Shown: one piece after another, positions 1-6,441 of the stretch
How positions within the stretch are numbered: position 1 is the stretch's first letter
Layout: each line of letters begins with the position of its first letter
Assembly (NCBI GenBank): GCA_947306285.1
Contig: CAMZGB010000057.1
Span: 1 to 6,471 of the forward strand
From: an uncultured Lachnospira sp.
Lineage (GTDB): Bacteria; Bacillota; Clostridia; Lachnospirales; Lachnospiraceae
Reading direction: 5' to 3'
DNA length: 6,471 bases
The notes under the pieces: model-generated
The model's input: only the letters and a program-made list of their open reading frames with translations
Told to the model about the DNA's origin: nothing
Databases searched by the model: none
Program-made: the position numbers and the translations under genes

Positions 1-576
1 GATATCACTGACACTGAGAACATTAAGGAAGTAGTCCTAAAGACAATGGATACTTTTGGAAGAATAGATATATTGATTAACAACGCAGGTACTGGTGCTA
101 TTGCTCCAGCTGAGTTGGTCGAAGACGAAGTATTTGATTGGGAGATGCAAGTAGACCTTGCTGGTGCTTTTAAGGTAGCAAGAGAGGTAGCTAGAGATGC
201 TATGCTTCCAGCAGGTTACGGTAGAATTATCAACATCGCGTCTATGTACGGAATTGTTGGTAACAAGGTTGCAGGTTCTTCACCATATCACGCTGCAAAG
301 GGTGGTTTGATTAACCTTACTCGTGCACTTGCAGCAGAGTGGGCGACAAAGGGCATAACAGTTAACTGTATTTGTCCAGGATATTTCTATACTGAACTTA
401 CAAAAGAAACTCTTGATACTGAAGATTTCAAACAGTATGCACAGACAGTTATCCCAGTTGAGCGCTACGGCGTAGAAGGAGAGTTAGACACAGCAACATT
501 GTTCTTGGCTTCTGACAAGTCAACATATGTGACAGGTGTTACACTTCCGGTAGACGGCGGATATACTTGCGTATAA
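1..576 (+). CDS. SDR family oxidoreductase, gluconate 5-dehydrogenase/KduD-like (5' end missing)
   Basis: This is a cytoplasmic NAD(P)-dependent short-chain dehydrogenase/reductase, probably acting on a sugar acid or a hydroxy/keto acid. The frame is open from base 1, so the gene starts outside the window; the 191 codons seen lack the N-terminal Rossmann start with the TGxxxGIG cofactor motif, and about 60-75 residues are missing compared with the usual 250-270. Counting from the first codon, visible motifs are NNAG (27-30), the catalytic Ser in NIAS (81), the catalytic pair YHAAK (Tyr96, Lys100), the PG motif after VNCIC (126-127) and the typical C-terminal TGVTLPVDGGY. The run AEWATKGITVNCICPGYF is typical of the gluconate 5-dehydrogenase/2-deoxygluconate dehydrogenase branch, but the substrate cannot be fixed from this. 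The position usually held by the tetrad Asn is Asp (VDLAGAF). An internal ATG at 46 lies inside the fold and is not the start. It precedes ilvA by 16 bp, so co-transcription is likely. Confidence 0.9.
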   Translation, partial: DITDTENIKEVVLKTMDTFGRIDILINNAGTGAIAPAELVEDEVFDWEMQVDLAGAFKVAREVARDAMLPAGYGRIINIASMYGIVGNKVAGSSPYHAAKGGLINLTRALAAEWATKGITVNCICPGYFYTELTKETLDTEDFKQYAQTVIPVERYGVEGELDTATLFLASDKSTYVTGVTLPVDGGYTCV

Positions 577-592
577 TTACGGAGGAATTCTT

Positions 593-1810
593 ATGGAAAA
601 ACTCACACTAGAACAATTTGAACAAGCTAGTGAAGTAGTGAATAAAGTTATAAAAGAAACAAACTTGGTTTACAGTGACTATTTTAGTGAGCAGACTGGA
701 AACCAAGTTTATTTGAAGCCTGAAAATATGCAATTTACAGGCGCATATAAGGTGAGAGGATCTTATTACAAGATTAGTACTCTTTCAGATGAAGAGAGAG
801 CTAAAGGTTTCATAACAGCATCAGCTGGAAACCATGCTCAGGGTGTGGCTTACGCTGCCAAAAAGTATGGGGTGAAGGCTACAATCGTTATGCCAAATAT
901 CACACCACTTATGAAGGTTGAGCGTACAAAGAGCTACGGCGCCGAAGTAATCCTCTATGGAGACGTGTATGATGAGGCTTGCGAGTATGCTCTCAAACTT
1001 GCTGAAGAAAAAGGATATACATTCATTCATCCATTTGATGATTTGGATGTTGCGGCAGGACAGGGAACAATCGCAATGGAGATTATTAAGGAACTTCCTA
1101 CTGTTGATGTGATTTTAGTTCCTATCGGTGGTGGCGGATTAGCTGCTGGAGTGGGAACTTTAGCAAAACTTTTAAACCCTAGAGTTAAAGTGATAGGCGT
1201 AGAGCCGGAAAATGCTGCTTGTATGAAAGCATCGATTGAGGCAGGAAAAGTTGTTACACTCCCAAGCGCAAACACTATAGCGGATGGTACTGCAGTTATG
1301 ACTCCGGGTGAAAAGATTTTCCCTTATGTACAAAAATGTTTAGATGACATCATCACTGTCAAAGATGAAGAGTTGATTGATGTATTTTTAGATATGGTTG
1401 AAAACCACAAATTGATTGCAGAGAATTCGGGATTACTCGCTGTGGCAGCTTTAAAACACTTAGACTGCAAAGATAAAAAGGTTGTATCAATAATGAGTGG
1501 CGGAAATATGGATGTAATTACTATGTCATCCATATTGCAGCACGGACTAATTCAACGAGGACGAGTGTTCACAATTTCAGTTTTACTTCCAGACAAGCCT
1601 GGAGAATTGGTTAAGGTTGCTTCAAAGATTGCGGAAGCTAAAGGTAATGTAATCAAACTAGAGCACAACCAATTCGTATCAGTAAATAGAAATGCGGCGG
1701 TTGAGTTAAAACTTACTCTGGAGTGCTTCGGACACGAACACAAGGCTCAAATAATGAAAGATTTAAATGACGCAGGTTACAATGTAAAAGAAGAGACACC
1801 TGTGCTATAA
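593..1810 (+). CDS. ilvA: Threonine ammonia-lyase (threonine dehydratase), PLP-dependent, with C-terminal ACT domain
   Basis: It deaminates L-threonine to 2-oxobutyrate and ammonia, feeding either isoleucine synthesis or 2-oxobutyrate/propionate catabolism, in the cytoplasm. The 405 residues have the fold type II PLP domain at about 1-320 and one ACT domain at about 325-405. Visible motifs are FTGAYKVRG with the PLP Schiff-base Lys53, SAGNHAQG (77-84), the phosphate-binding loop GGGGLAAG (179-186) and SGGN (302-305), where the Ser contacts the pyridine nitrogen. The ACT domain opens with RVFTISVLLPDKPGEL. The length and single ACT domain match the medium, catabolic/TdcB-like form rather than the roughly 510-residue biosynthetic IlvA with two regulatory subdomains; tdcB would be an equally fair symbol. 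In this family the ACT domain usually carries allosteric control by branched-chain amino acids, but the ligand is not readable here. The ATG start has GGAGG at 581-585 with a 7-nt spacer. No T-box or other leader fits in the 16-bp gap to the SDR gene, so any such control would lie upstream of the window. Confidence 0.95.
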   Translation: MEKLTLEQFEQASEVVNKVIKETNLVYSDYFSEQTGNQVYLKPENMQFTGAYKVRGSYYKISTLSDEERAKGFITASAGNHAQGVAYAAKKYGVKATIVMPNITPLMKVERTKSYGAEVILYGDVYDEACEYALKLAEEKGYTFIHPFDDLDVAAGQGTIAMEIIKELPTVDVILVPIGGGGLAAGVGTLAKLLNPRVKVIGVEPENAACMKASIEAGKVVTLPSANTIADGTAVMTPGEKIFPYVQKCLDDIITVKDEELIDVFLDMVENHKLIAENSGLLAVAALKHLDCKDKKVVSIMSGGNMDVITMSSILQHGLIQRGRVFTISVLLPDKPGELVKVASKIAEAKGNVIKLEHNQFVSVNRNAAVELKLTLECFGHEHKAQIMKDLNDAGYNVKEETPVL

Positions 1811-1813
1811 TAT

Positions 1814-1841
1814 TTGAGGTTTTTCAAATTTATATCATAAT
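1814..1841 (+). promoter_or_regulatory. Possible sigma-A promoter for the secreted deacetylase gene
   Basis: A TTGAGG box at 1814-1819 and a CATAAT box at 1836-1841 are separated by 16 bp, matching the -35 and -10 consensus at 4 and 5 of 6 positions. This would give a start near 1848 and a leader of about 36 nt ending in the ribosome binding site AGAGGG (1872-1877), 6 nt before the ATG. The region is very AT-rich, so chance matches are easy. No convincing terminator follows ilvA, so read-through from that gene is also possible. Confidence 0.35.
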
Positions 1842-1883
1842 AATGTTTAATCATATTAGTGGATTATTAATAGAGGGTAAACT

Positions 1884-3449
1884 ATGAAAAAGACCAGATT
1901 GTTGGCGTTATTATTAATAGCTGTTTTGGGATTAGGAATTGCTAATTCTCAAACCTCTTTGGCTGCGGAAACTCAGCCTATTAATAATACTCAAAAGGTT
2001 AAACAGACTAAGATTAAACTTAAACAAGGTCAGACGAAGAAAAAGACAGTTTATACAAGCCAAAATTTATCATTTGTCTTAGATTATGACAAATCAGCAG
2101 AATTAATTAATCAAAAAATAAAGTATATTTCAAAGAATGAAAAAGTCTTAAAGTTTGACGAAAACGGAAATGTAATAAAACTTAAAAAAGGAAAGACTAA
2201 AGTAACCATTAAAGTAATGGGACTGATGGGCTTTCGATATGTAAAGTATAAATACAAATGCAGATTAACAGTTAAGACGGGCGTGAAGTCCATTGAACTT
2301 AAATCTGTTGGCAATAACCAGTTTTTTGTTGGAAAAAAATACTACTTGAAAAAGAAGATTAAGCCGGCTACACATGAAGAAACGCTTAAATGGTCTTCAT
2401 CAAACAAAAAGGTAGCTACTGTTAACAAAAAGGGAGTAGTTAAGGTTCGTGGAGAAGGACTTGCTGTAATTACACTTTGTTCGAGTAAAACAAAGAATAA
2501 AGCTCAGTTTCCAATTCAGGGCAAAAGAGAACCAGGATTATTCTTCGAAGAAACAAGCATTGATGAGGATAATAAATTAGTAGTAGATTACGGAAAGTCA
2601 GTTCAACTTCATCCAGAGTTTGTCAATATTACCAAAGATAAAATAACATATAAATCGCATGACACTTCTATACTAATAGCAACACAAGATGGAGTGATAA
2701 AAATGAGTCGCCCTGGTAAGGCTTTCTTAGAAATGAGTACTTATCAAGGTAAATGGAAAAAGGTTGTTGAGATTGATGCAAAGTGCGAAAAAGGCATGTT
2801 AAGCGAGAAACAATTGAAAGATTCTGGAATTGACAAGTGCAATAAACTAATGATAGTTGCACATCCTGATGATGACGCTCTTTGGGGCGGTGCTCATTTA
2901 ATGGAAGATGGTTGGTATGTGCTTTGTATGACAAACAACTATACGGAATATAGAAGAAAAGAGTTTTATCAAATGCTAGAGTTGTCAAACTCAAAGGGAA
3001 TCATACTAGATTATCCAGATATTTACAGAAAAGCAGAGGCTGATGAAGATGGTGTGTACGACAAAGACAACTGGACATACGTTTACGATGGTGCACAAAT
3101 TGATATAACAAAAGCTTTGAAGTATAAGGAGTGGGATCAGATTGTCACTCACAGTCCAACGGGAGAGACTGGTCATAGACACCACTTGAAAATAAATAAA
3201 ATTGCTTCACTACAGAGTCAATTTTTGGGAATATATGATAAGTTATGGTATTTCGGTAAGTTCTATTACAAAGGAACTCCAATTCCATCTAGTCTTCCAA
3301 AAATAGATCAAGAGCATCTTGATTTCAAGAATAAGTTAGTAAATGTTTATCAAAGAGAAATGAAATCAATTAAAGCATACTGGGATCAGATGATACCATA
3401 TGAAGATTGGGAAAAAGCCACCGAATACGGTCAAAAAAAATACGAATAA
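1884..3449 (+). CDS. Secreted Ig-like (Big_2) repeat protein with C-terminal PIG-L/LmbE-type deacetylase domain
   Basis: This is an exported protein predicted to hydrolyse N-acyl groups, usually acetyl, from amino sugars or related glycoconjugates outside the membrane. Residues 1-28 form a signal peptide: MKKTR, a Leu/Ala-rich core, and likely cleavage near SLAA (25-28). Residues about 38-300 hold three beta-rich Ig-like modules (about 38-132, 134-213 and 222-300). The second is a clear Big_2-like unit with LKWSSSNKKVATVNKKG (168-184) and a following G-x-A-x-I turn; the first and third are weaker (SKNEKVLKFDENG; SHDTSILIATQDG). The PIG-L domain spans about 320-460, with AHPDDD (326-331) supplying the expected metal-binding His327 and Asp330 and catalytic-base Asp329, then GG (335-336) and GETGHRHH (427-434), whose GHxxH supplies the third metal-ligand His. 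The usual HPDDE has Asp for Glu here. The N-terminal half is strongly Lys-rich, suggesting contact with anionic wall polymers (inference). No sortase motif, SLH domain or membrane anchor is visible, so it may be free or bound by charge. The natural substrate is unknown. It is convergent with the phosphatase gene. Confidence 0.85.
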   Translation: MKKTRLLALLLIAVLGLGIANSQTSLAAETQPINNTQKVKQTKIKLKQGQTKKKTVYTSQNLSFVLDYDKSAELINQKIKYISKNEKVLKFDENGNVIKLKKGKTKVTIKVMGLMGFRYVKYKYKCRLTVKTGVKSIELKSVGNNQFFVGKKYYLKKKIKPATHEETLKWSSSNKKVATVNKKGVVKVRGEGLAVITLCSSKTKNKAQFPIQGKREPGLFFEETSIDEDNKLVVDYGKSVQLHPEFVNITKDKITYKSHDTSILIATQDGVIKMSRPGKAFLEMSTYQGKWKKVVEIDAKCEKGMLSEKQLKDSGIDKCNKLMIVAHPDDDALWGGAHLMEDGWYVLCMTNNYTEYRRKEFYQMLELSNSKGIILDYPDIYRKAEADEDGVYDKDNWTYVYDGAQIDITKALKYKEWDQIVTHSPTGETGHRHHLKINKIASLQSQFLGIYDKLWYFGKFYYKGTPIPSSLPKIDQEHLDFKNKLVNVYQREMKSIKAYWDQMIPYEDWEKATEYGQKKYE

Positions 3450-3481
3450 AAAAAGGATTGTCGTAAATGACAATCCTTTTT
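3450..3481. terminator. Bidirectional intrinsic terminator between convergent genes
   Basis: A perfect 13-bp inverted repeat (3450-3462 with 3469-3481) flanks a 6-nt loop, GTAAAT. The core GGATTGTC/GACAATCC is bordered by A5 on the left and T5 on the right, so the RNA from either strand forms a stem followed by U residues. It begins one base after the stop codon of the plus-strand deacetylase gene and lies 12 bp past the stop of the minus-strand phosphatase gene, which fits shared use by both. Confidence 0.9.
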
Positions 3482-3493
3482 GTTGTGCTTTTT

Positions 3494-5110
3494 TTACCCA
3501 CGATATCTAACGCACAACATTGTGATATCGTCAAACTGTTCAGCGCCTTTGATGAAGTCATCTATCGCATTGTGCATATCGCTTATAACAACTTCTGGAT
3601 TAGTAGAATTAATACCGTTAAGTGCGTCTATCATATAATCCATTCCCATCTGATTTAAGTCTTTATCTGTGGCTTCTGGAACACCGTCTGTATAAACATA
3701 AAGTACATCACCCTTATCCAATTTAATGGTATATTCAGTATATTTCGACTCAGACATACCACCAAGTACTAGACCATGTTTATCCTTGAATAATTCATAT
3801 TTTTTGCCTTCTCTGTATATTACTGGATATTCATGTCCAGCATTTGCGCAAGTAAGATTTCCAGTTGATAGTTCTAAAATACCAAACCAAGCAGTTACAA
3901 ACATATCAGCATTGTTGTTTTCGGCTATCTGATTGTTAACTTCCTCCAATACCTTTGCAGGAGAATCTGGATTTGTCTTAGCAGTGTTTGAAATTAGAAT
4001 TTTAGTAGACATCATTGTAAGTGCTGCGGGAACACCCTTTCCTGACACGTCTGCAATAACCAAGCCTAAGTGGTCATCGTCTAACAAGAAGTAGTCGTAG
4101 AAGTCTCCGCCCACTTCCTTTGCAGCATCCATTGATGCGTACAAGTCGAAATCCGTGTGATCAGGGAAAGGAGGGAAAGTGCTAGGCAGCATTCCGTTCT
4201 GAATATTACGTGCGATATCTAGCTCAGCACCGATACGCTCTTTCTCGGCAGTGAGACCAGCAATCTTTTTAATGTAGTCACGAAGTTCTGAATTCATATA
4301 CGTAAATGAATCTGCCAGTTCCTCAATCTCATCGTGAGTATTAATGTTAATTTCTACTTCCGTATCTTCTTCCAAGTTAGCAACCATATTTTTAGATGCA
4401 TCGTTTAGTGTGTGAAGTGGAATAATTAGTTTCTTCTTCATATATCTGAACCAAGTAATCTCGGCAATCATTGTCACAACTAGAACTGCCAAAATAACGG
4501 CAATAATAAAATGAAGTAGCCTTTCTATGATATATGGAGTAGAAATATCTACACCCACTAAAGCGACTGGGTCGCCTTTGCTGTTGTAAATAGGATAGAA
4601 TGATGAAACTATTTTACCGTAAGTTTCATCATCAAAATAACGAATATCTATTTTTGGATTCTTTTTAAAAGCTTTTTGTGAAAAAGCCTTACCATCTGTC
4701 ATATAGTCTTCATCACTTGTAGTTAAATTCTCAGGTTCTTTTATAGTATCTGAATCCCAAATGTATTTTAAATTCTTATCGCGTGGTTCGAAGACATAGT
4801 AGTATTTAATATCACTATCTTTTTGGATAGTATCTAAAAACTTTTGAACTTCCTTATAGTACTTATCATCAAAGAATTTTCCTCTGTCTTTATCGGGAGT
4901 TTTGACAATTTGTTCAACATAATCACCATCAATAAAATCTGAAGCGGTTTTACCATAACTCTTTGTTAAACTCTTATAATTTCTGTCTAACTGATTCTGG
5001 TAAATAAATGCCACACAGGCAGCTACACAGATAATCATAAACAAACCTAGGAGTGTTAATCCAAAGGTAGTTTTTTTACTGATTGTCTTCTTATACTTTT
5101 TATTTTTCAT
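3494..5110 (-). CDS. Membrane sensor serine phosphatase: TM-Cache-TM-HAMP-SpoIIE (PP2C, RsbU-like)
   Basis: This is a signal-transducing PP2C-type phosphatase anchored in the cytoplasmic membrane. Members with this layout usually dephosphorylate a serine-phosphorylated STAS anti-sigma antagonist in a partner-switching pathway. Residue order: basic N-terminus, TM1 (about 15-37), an extracytoplasmic sensor (about 38-195) ending in SSFYPIYNSKGDPVALVGVD, typical of Cache domains, TM2 (about 197-219), HAMP (about 222-280, with IIPL and DEIEELADSFTYMN), the linker helix AELDIARNIQNGMLP (295-309) and the SpoIIE phosphatase domain (about 320-538). Expected Mn/Mg ligands are present: GGDFYD (Asp336), ADVSGKG (Asp354), YTDG (Asp475) and FDDIT (Asp527/528), so the enzyme should be active. 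The ATG has GGAGG at 5116-5120 with a 5-nt spacer. It starts 20 bp after the stop of the acyltransferase gene and must share its transcript. No STAS protein, anti-sigma kinase or sigma factor is in the window, so the target and the sensed ligand are unknown. Confidence 0.92.
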   Translation of the reverse strand: MKNKKYKKTISKKTTFGLTLLGLFMIICVAACVAFIYQNQLDRNYKSLTKSYGKTASDFIDGDYVEQIVKTPDKDRGKFFDDKYYKEVQKFLDTIQKDSDIKYYYVFEPRDKNLKYIWDSDTIKEPENLTTSDEDYMTDGKAFSQKAFKKNPKIDIRYFDDETYGKIVSSFYPIYNSKGDPVALVGVDISTPYIIERLLHFIIAVILAVLVVTMIAEITWFRYMKKKLIIPLHTLNDASKNMVANLEEDTEVEININTHDEIEELADSFTYMNSELRDYIKKIAGLTAEKERIGAELDIARNIQNGMLPSTFPPFPDHTDFDLYASMDAAKEVGGDFYDYFLLDDDHLGLVIADVSGKGVPAALTMMSTKILISNTAKTNPDSPAKVLEEVNNQIAENNNADMFVTAWFGILELSTGNLTCANAGHEYPVIYREGKKYELFKDKHGLVLGGMSESKYTEYTIKLDKGDVLYVYTDGVPEATDKDLNQMGMDYMIDALNGINSTNPEVVISDMHNAIDDFIKGAEQFDDITMLCVRYRG

Positions 5111-5130
5111 AATTTCCTCCGTATGAAAAA

Positions 5131-6312
5131 TTATTTATTAAAACCGAAAGATTTTCGTGCTCTATATTTTTTCCAATTAACTGCAATTGCAATTCCAACA
5201 ATATCGATGCAGACACCAATAAACATCACCCATCCAATAGAAACAAAGTCCACCTTTCCAACTTTGCTAAAGTCTCCGTGTGGAGCGCCAAAGTTGAATA
5301 GGAACAACTGACTTATAACTATTACGAACACCCAGTGAACGCAGTAGAAAGGAGTGAGGGCTTTGCTTAAAACCTCAATCCAACCTTTAATTCTCATTGG
5401 AAGTATTTTTCCTAAGAAATGATAAATGCCTAAAACTGCAATAGCTGCCACGATACAAATTAGTGCATCCTCTATTCTGATGTGGTAGTAGCAGTTTTGG
5501 CCTTCGCCGAACATGCCATGCTCAAACTTGATTCCAAAGTAAAAGTAAATGATACTAGCCACTAAGCAGATTGGGCTAAAGATTGCATAAAACTTATCCT
5601 TGTTTTTTATTTTAAGTAGTTGTGAACCAAAAACATATCCACTGATTGGCATTATGAGCCAACTTACAACTGGAAAGTCTGAGAAAATGGTTCTAGTGTG
5701 ATCTTCAGTAGGAATAATGTATCCCAAAAGCATATTCAAAACATAGTTTCCTGTATCAATATCATTTGCAGGCTGTCCAATAAGTACAGGTATGTTTCCA
5801 ATAAGTAGAAAAACAATTCCTATCAAAATCATTACTTTCTTTGAAACATTAAATTTAATAAAGATTGCAATGATAATAAGTGCAAAAAATGCAAATTGAA
5901 AAATGTCACTCGTAAGCATTCTGCCAGGCAAAGGTTCTAAATAGTAGTCGTAGTTCTTTGTAGTAAAGTATCCGATAAGCATTGGAATTAAGAATCTAAA
6001 AACATTAAGGATGATTCCGGCAATTCCAATTCCTACAGCATGCATTACATAGTGTCTAGGATTTCTTTTTCTTGCATAGTTCATTCCAAATCCCATAGCA
6101 AACATAAAAACAGGTGCAGCCAAAGGACCACCAATTATTGTATCAAAAAGATAAGGCAAACCGCCCTCTAGTGAAGCATCACTACAAAGCTGAATAACGA
6201 GATGAATAAATGGAAGACAAAGTAAAATCATTGCCTTTGCCATATCAAACTCGAACTGTCTGCCTGTGTTTATTTCGTCGATATCAAATATTGAATGATA
6301 AAACTTTTTCAA
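5131..6312 (-). CDS. Polytopic membrane acyltransferase-like protein (HGSNAT/DUF1624 or acyltransferase-3 type)
   Basis: This 393-residue integral membrane protein has about 10-11 predicted hydrophobic helices (near 24-44, 62-81, 90-113, 135-153, 158-176, 213-234, 243-261, 281-301, 316-338 and 357-378, with a weaker one near 189-200). The N-terminal RQFEFDMAKAMILL followed by a membrane His (37, in LPFIHLV), PVFMFAMGFGMNYARKR (67-83), FPVVSWLIMPISGYVFGS (213-230) and LTPFYCVHW (319-327) recall the heparan-alpha-glucosaminide N-acetyltransferase/DUF1624 and acyltransferase-3 clan. These move an acyl group from acyl-CoA across the membrane to a sugar or other surface acceptor. The donor and acceptor cannot be told from sequence, and the family call is by motif resemblance only. 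The start is TTG (6312-6310), supported by AAGGAG 8 nt upstream; the next in-frame Met (residue 24) would cut into the first helix. It is the first gene of the operon with the phosphatase. Confidence 0.68.
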   Translation of the reverse strand: MKKFYHSIFDIDEINTGRQFEFDMAKAMILLCLPFIHLVIQLCSDASLEGGLPYLFDTIIGGPLAAPVFMFAMGFGMNYARKRNPRHYVMHAVGIGIAGIILNVFRFLIPMLIGYFTTKNYDYYLEPLPGRMLTSDIFQFAFFALIIIAIFIKFNVSKKVMILIGIVFLLIGNIPVLIGQPANDIDTGNYVLNMLLGYIIPTEDHTRTIFSDFPVVSWLIMPISGYVFGSQLLKIKNKDKFYAIFSPICLVASIIYFYFGIKFEHGMFGEGQNCYYHIRIEDALICIVAAIAVLGIYHFLGKILPMRIKGWIEVLSKALTPFYCVHWVFVIVISQLFLFNFGAPHGDFSKVGKVDFVSIGWVMFIGVCIDIVGIAIAVNWKKYRARKSFGFNK

Positions 6313-6320
6313 ACTATAAT

Positions 6321-6326
6321 CTCCTT
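6321..6326 (-). promoter_or_regulatory. Ribosome binding site that decides the TTG start
   Basis: On the minus strand the sequence AAGGAG is followed by 8 nt and then TTG. No ATG or GTG in this frame lies at a suitable distance from it, so the acyltransferase gene very probably begins at the TTG. Confidence 0.8.
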
Positions 6327-6342
6327 AATATCTATCTTTTTT

Positions 6343-6351
6343 ATTATATCA
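6343..6351 (-). promoter_or_regulatory. Extended -10 promoter for the acyltransferase-phosphatase operon
   Basis: The minus strand reads TGATATAAT: a perfect TATAAT (6348-6343) with the TGn extension of an extended -10 promoter. No good -35 hexamer sits 16-18 bp upstream, which is usual for this promoter class. Transcription would start near 6336, giving a leader of about 24 nt with room only for the ribosome binding site. Confidence 0.65.
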
Positions 6352-6406
6352 AAGAATGCTCGCTAATGGGGAAAGACTTAATTTTTAAAAGTTTATAAAA
6401 AAATTG

Positions 6407-6435
6407 TTGACAAGTAATTTGCCATAGTGTAATAT
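6407..6435 (+). promoter_or_regulatory. Strong sigma-A promoter for a gene beyond the right edge
   Basis: A perfect TTGACA -35 box (6407-6412) is followed after 17 bp by TAATAT (6430-6435). The A/T-rich tract just upstream (about 6380-6405) could act as an UP-like element. Transcription would begin near 6442 and run off the window, divergent from the acyltransferase operon. No coding start is seen in the remaining bases. Confidence 0.7.
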
Positions 6436-6441
6436 ACTCTC

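Noticed and set aside
821..1743. Several minus-strand open frames within ilvA
   Set aside because: They are antisense shadows of a highly conserved enzyme gene and show no independent start signals.
1812..1829. Short inverted repeat ATTTGA/TCAAAT downstream of ilvA as a terminator
   Set aside because: The stem is only 6 bp and almost all A/T, with no real U tract after it. It would be too weak to terminate and is expected by chance in such AT-rich DNA.
1839..1869. AATAAT/ATTATT inverted repeat in the leader of the deacetylase gene as an operator or riboswitch
   Set aside because: It is a short, pure A/T match across a 19-base loop; such repeats are common by chance here, and the 73-bp gap is too small for a known riboswitch class.
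2668..2994. Minus-strand 108-codon open frame inside the deacetylase gene
   Set aside because: It lies fully opposite a well-supported coding region with PIG-L motifs, and its predicted protein has no recognisable domain or ribosome binding site.
5123..5311. Plus-strand 62-codon open frame at the operon junction
   Set aside because: It is opposite the 3' end of the acyltransferase gene. Its ATG merely follows the reverse complement of the phosphatase ribosome binding site, and no plus-strand ribosome binding site is seen.
6210..6398. Plus-strand 62-codon open frame crossing the divergent promoter region
   Set aside because: It overlaps the 5' end of the acyltransferase gene and its promoter on the other strand, and has no ribosome binding site or family resemblance.
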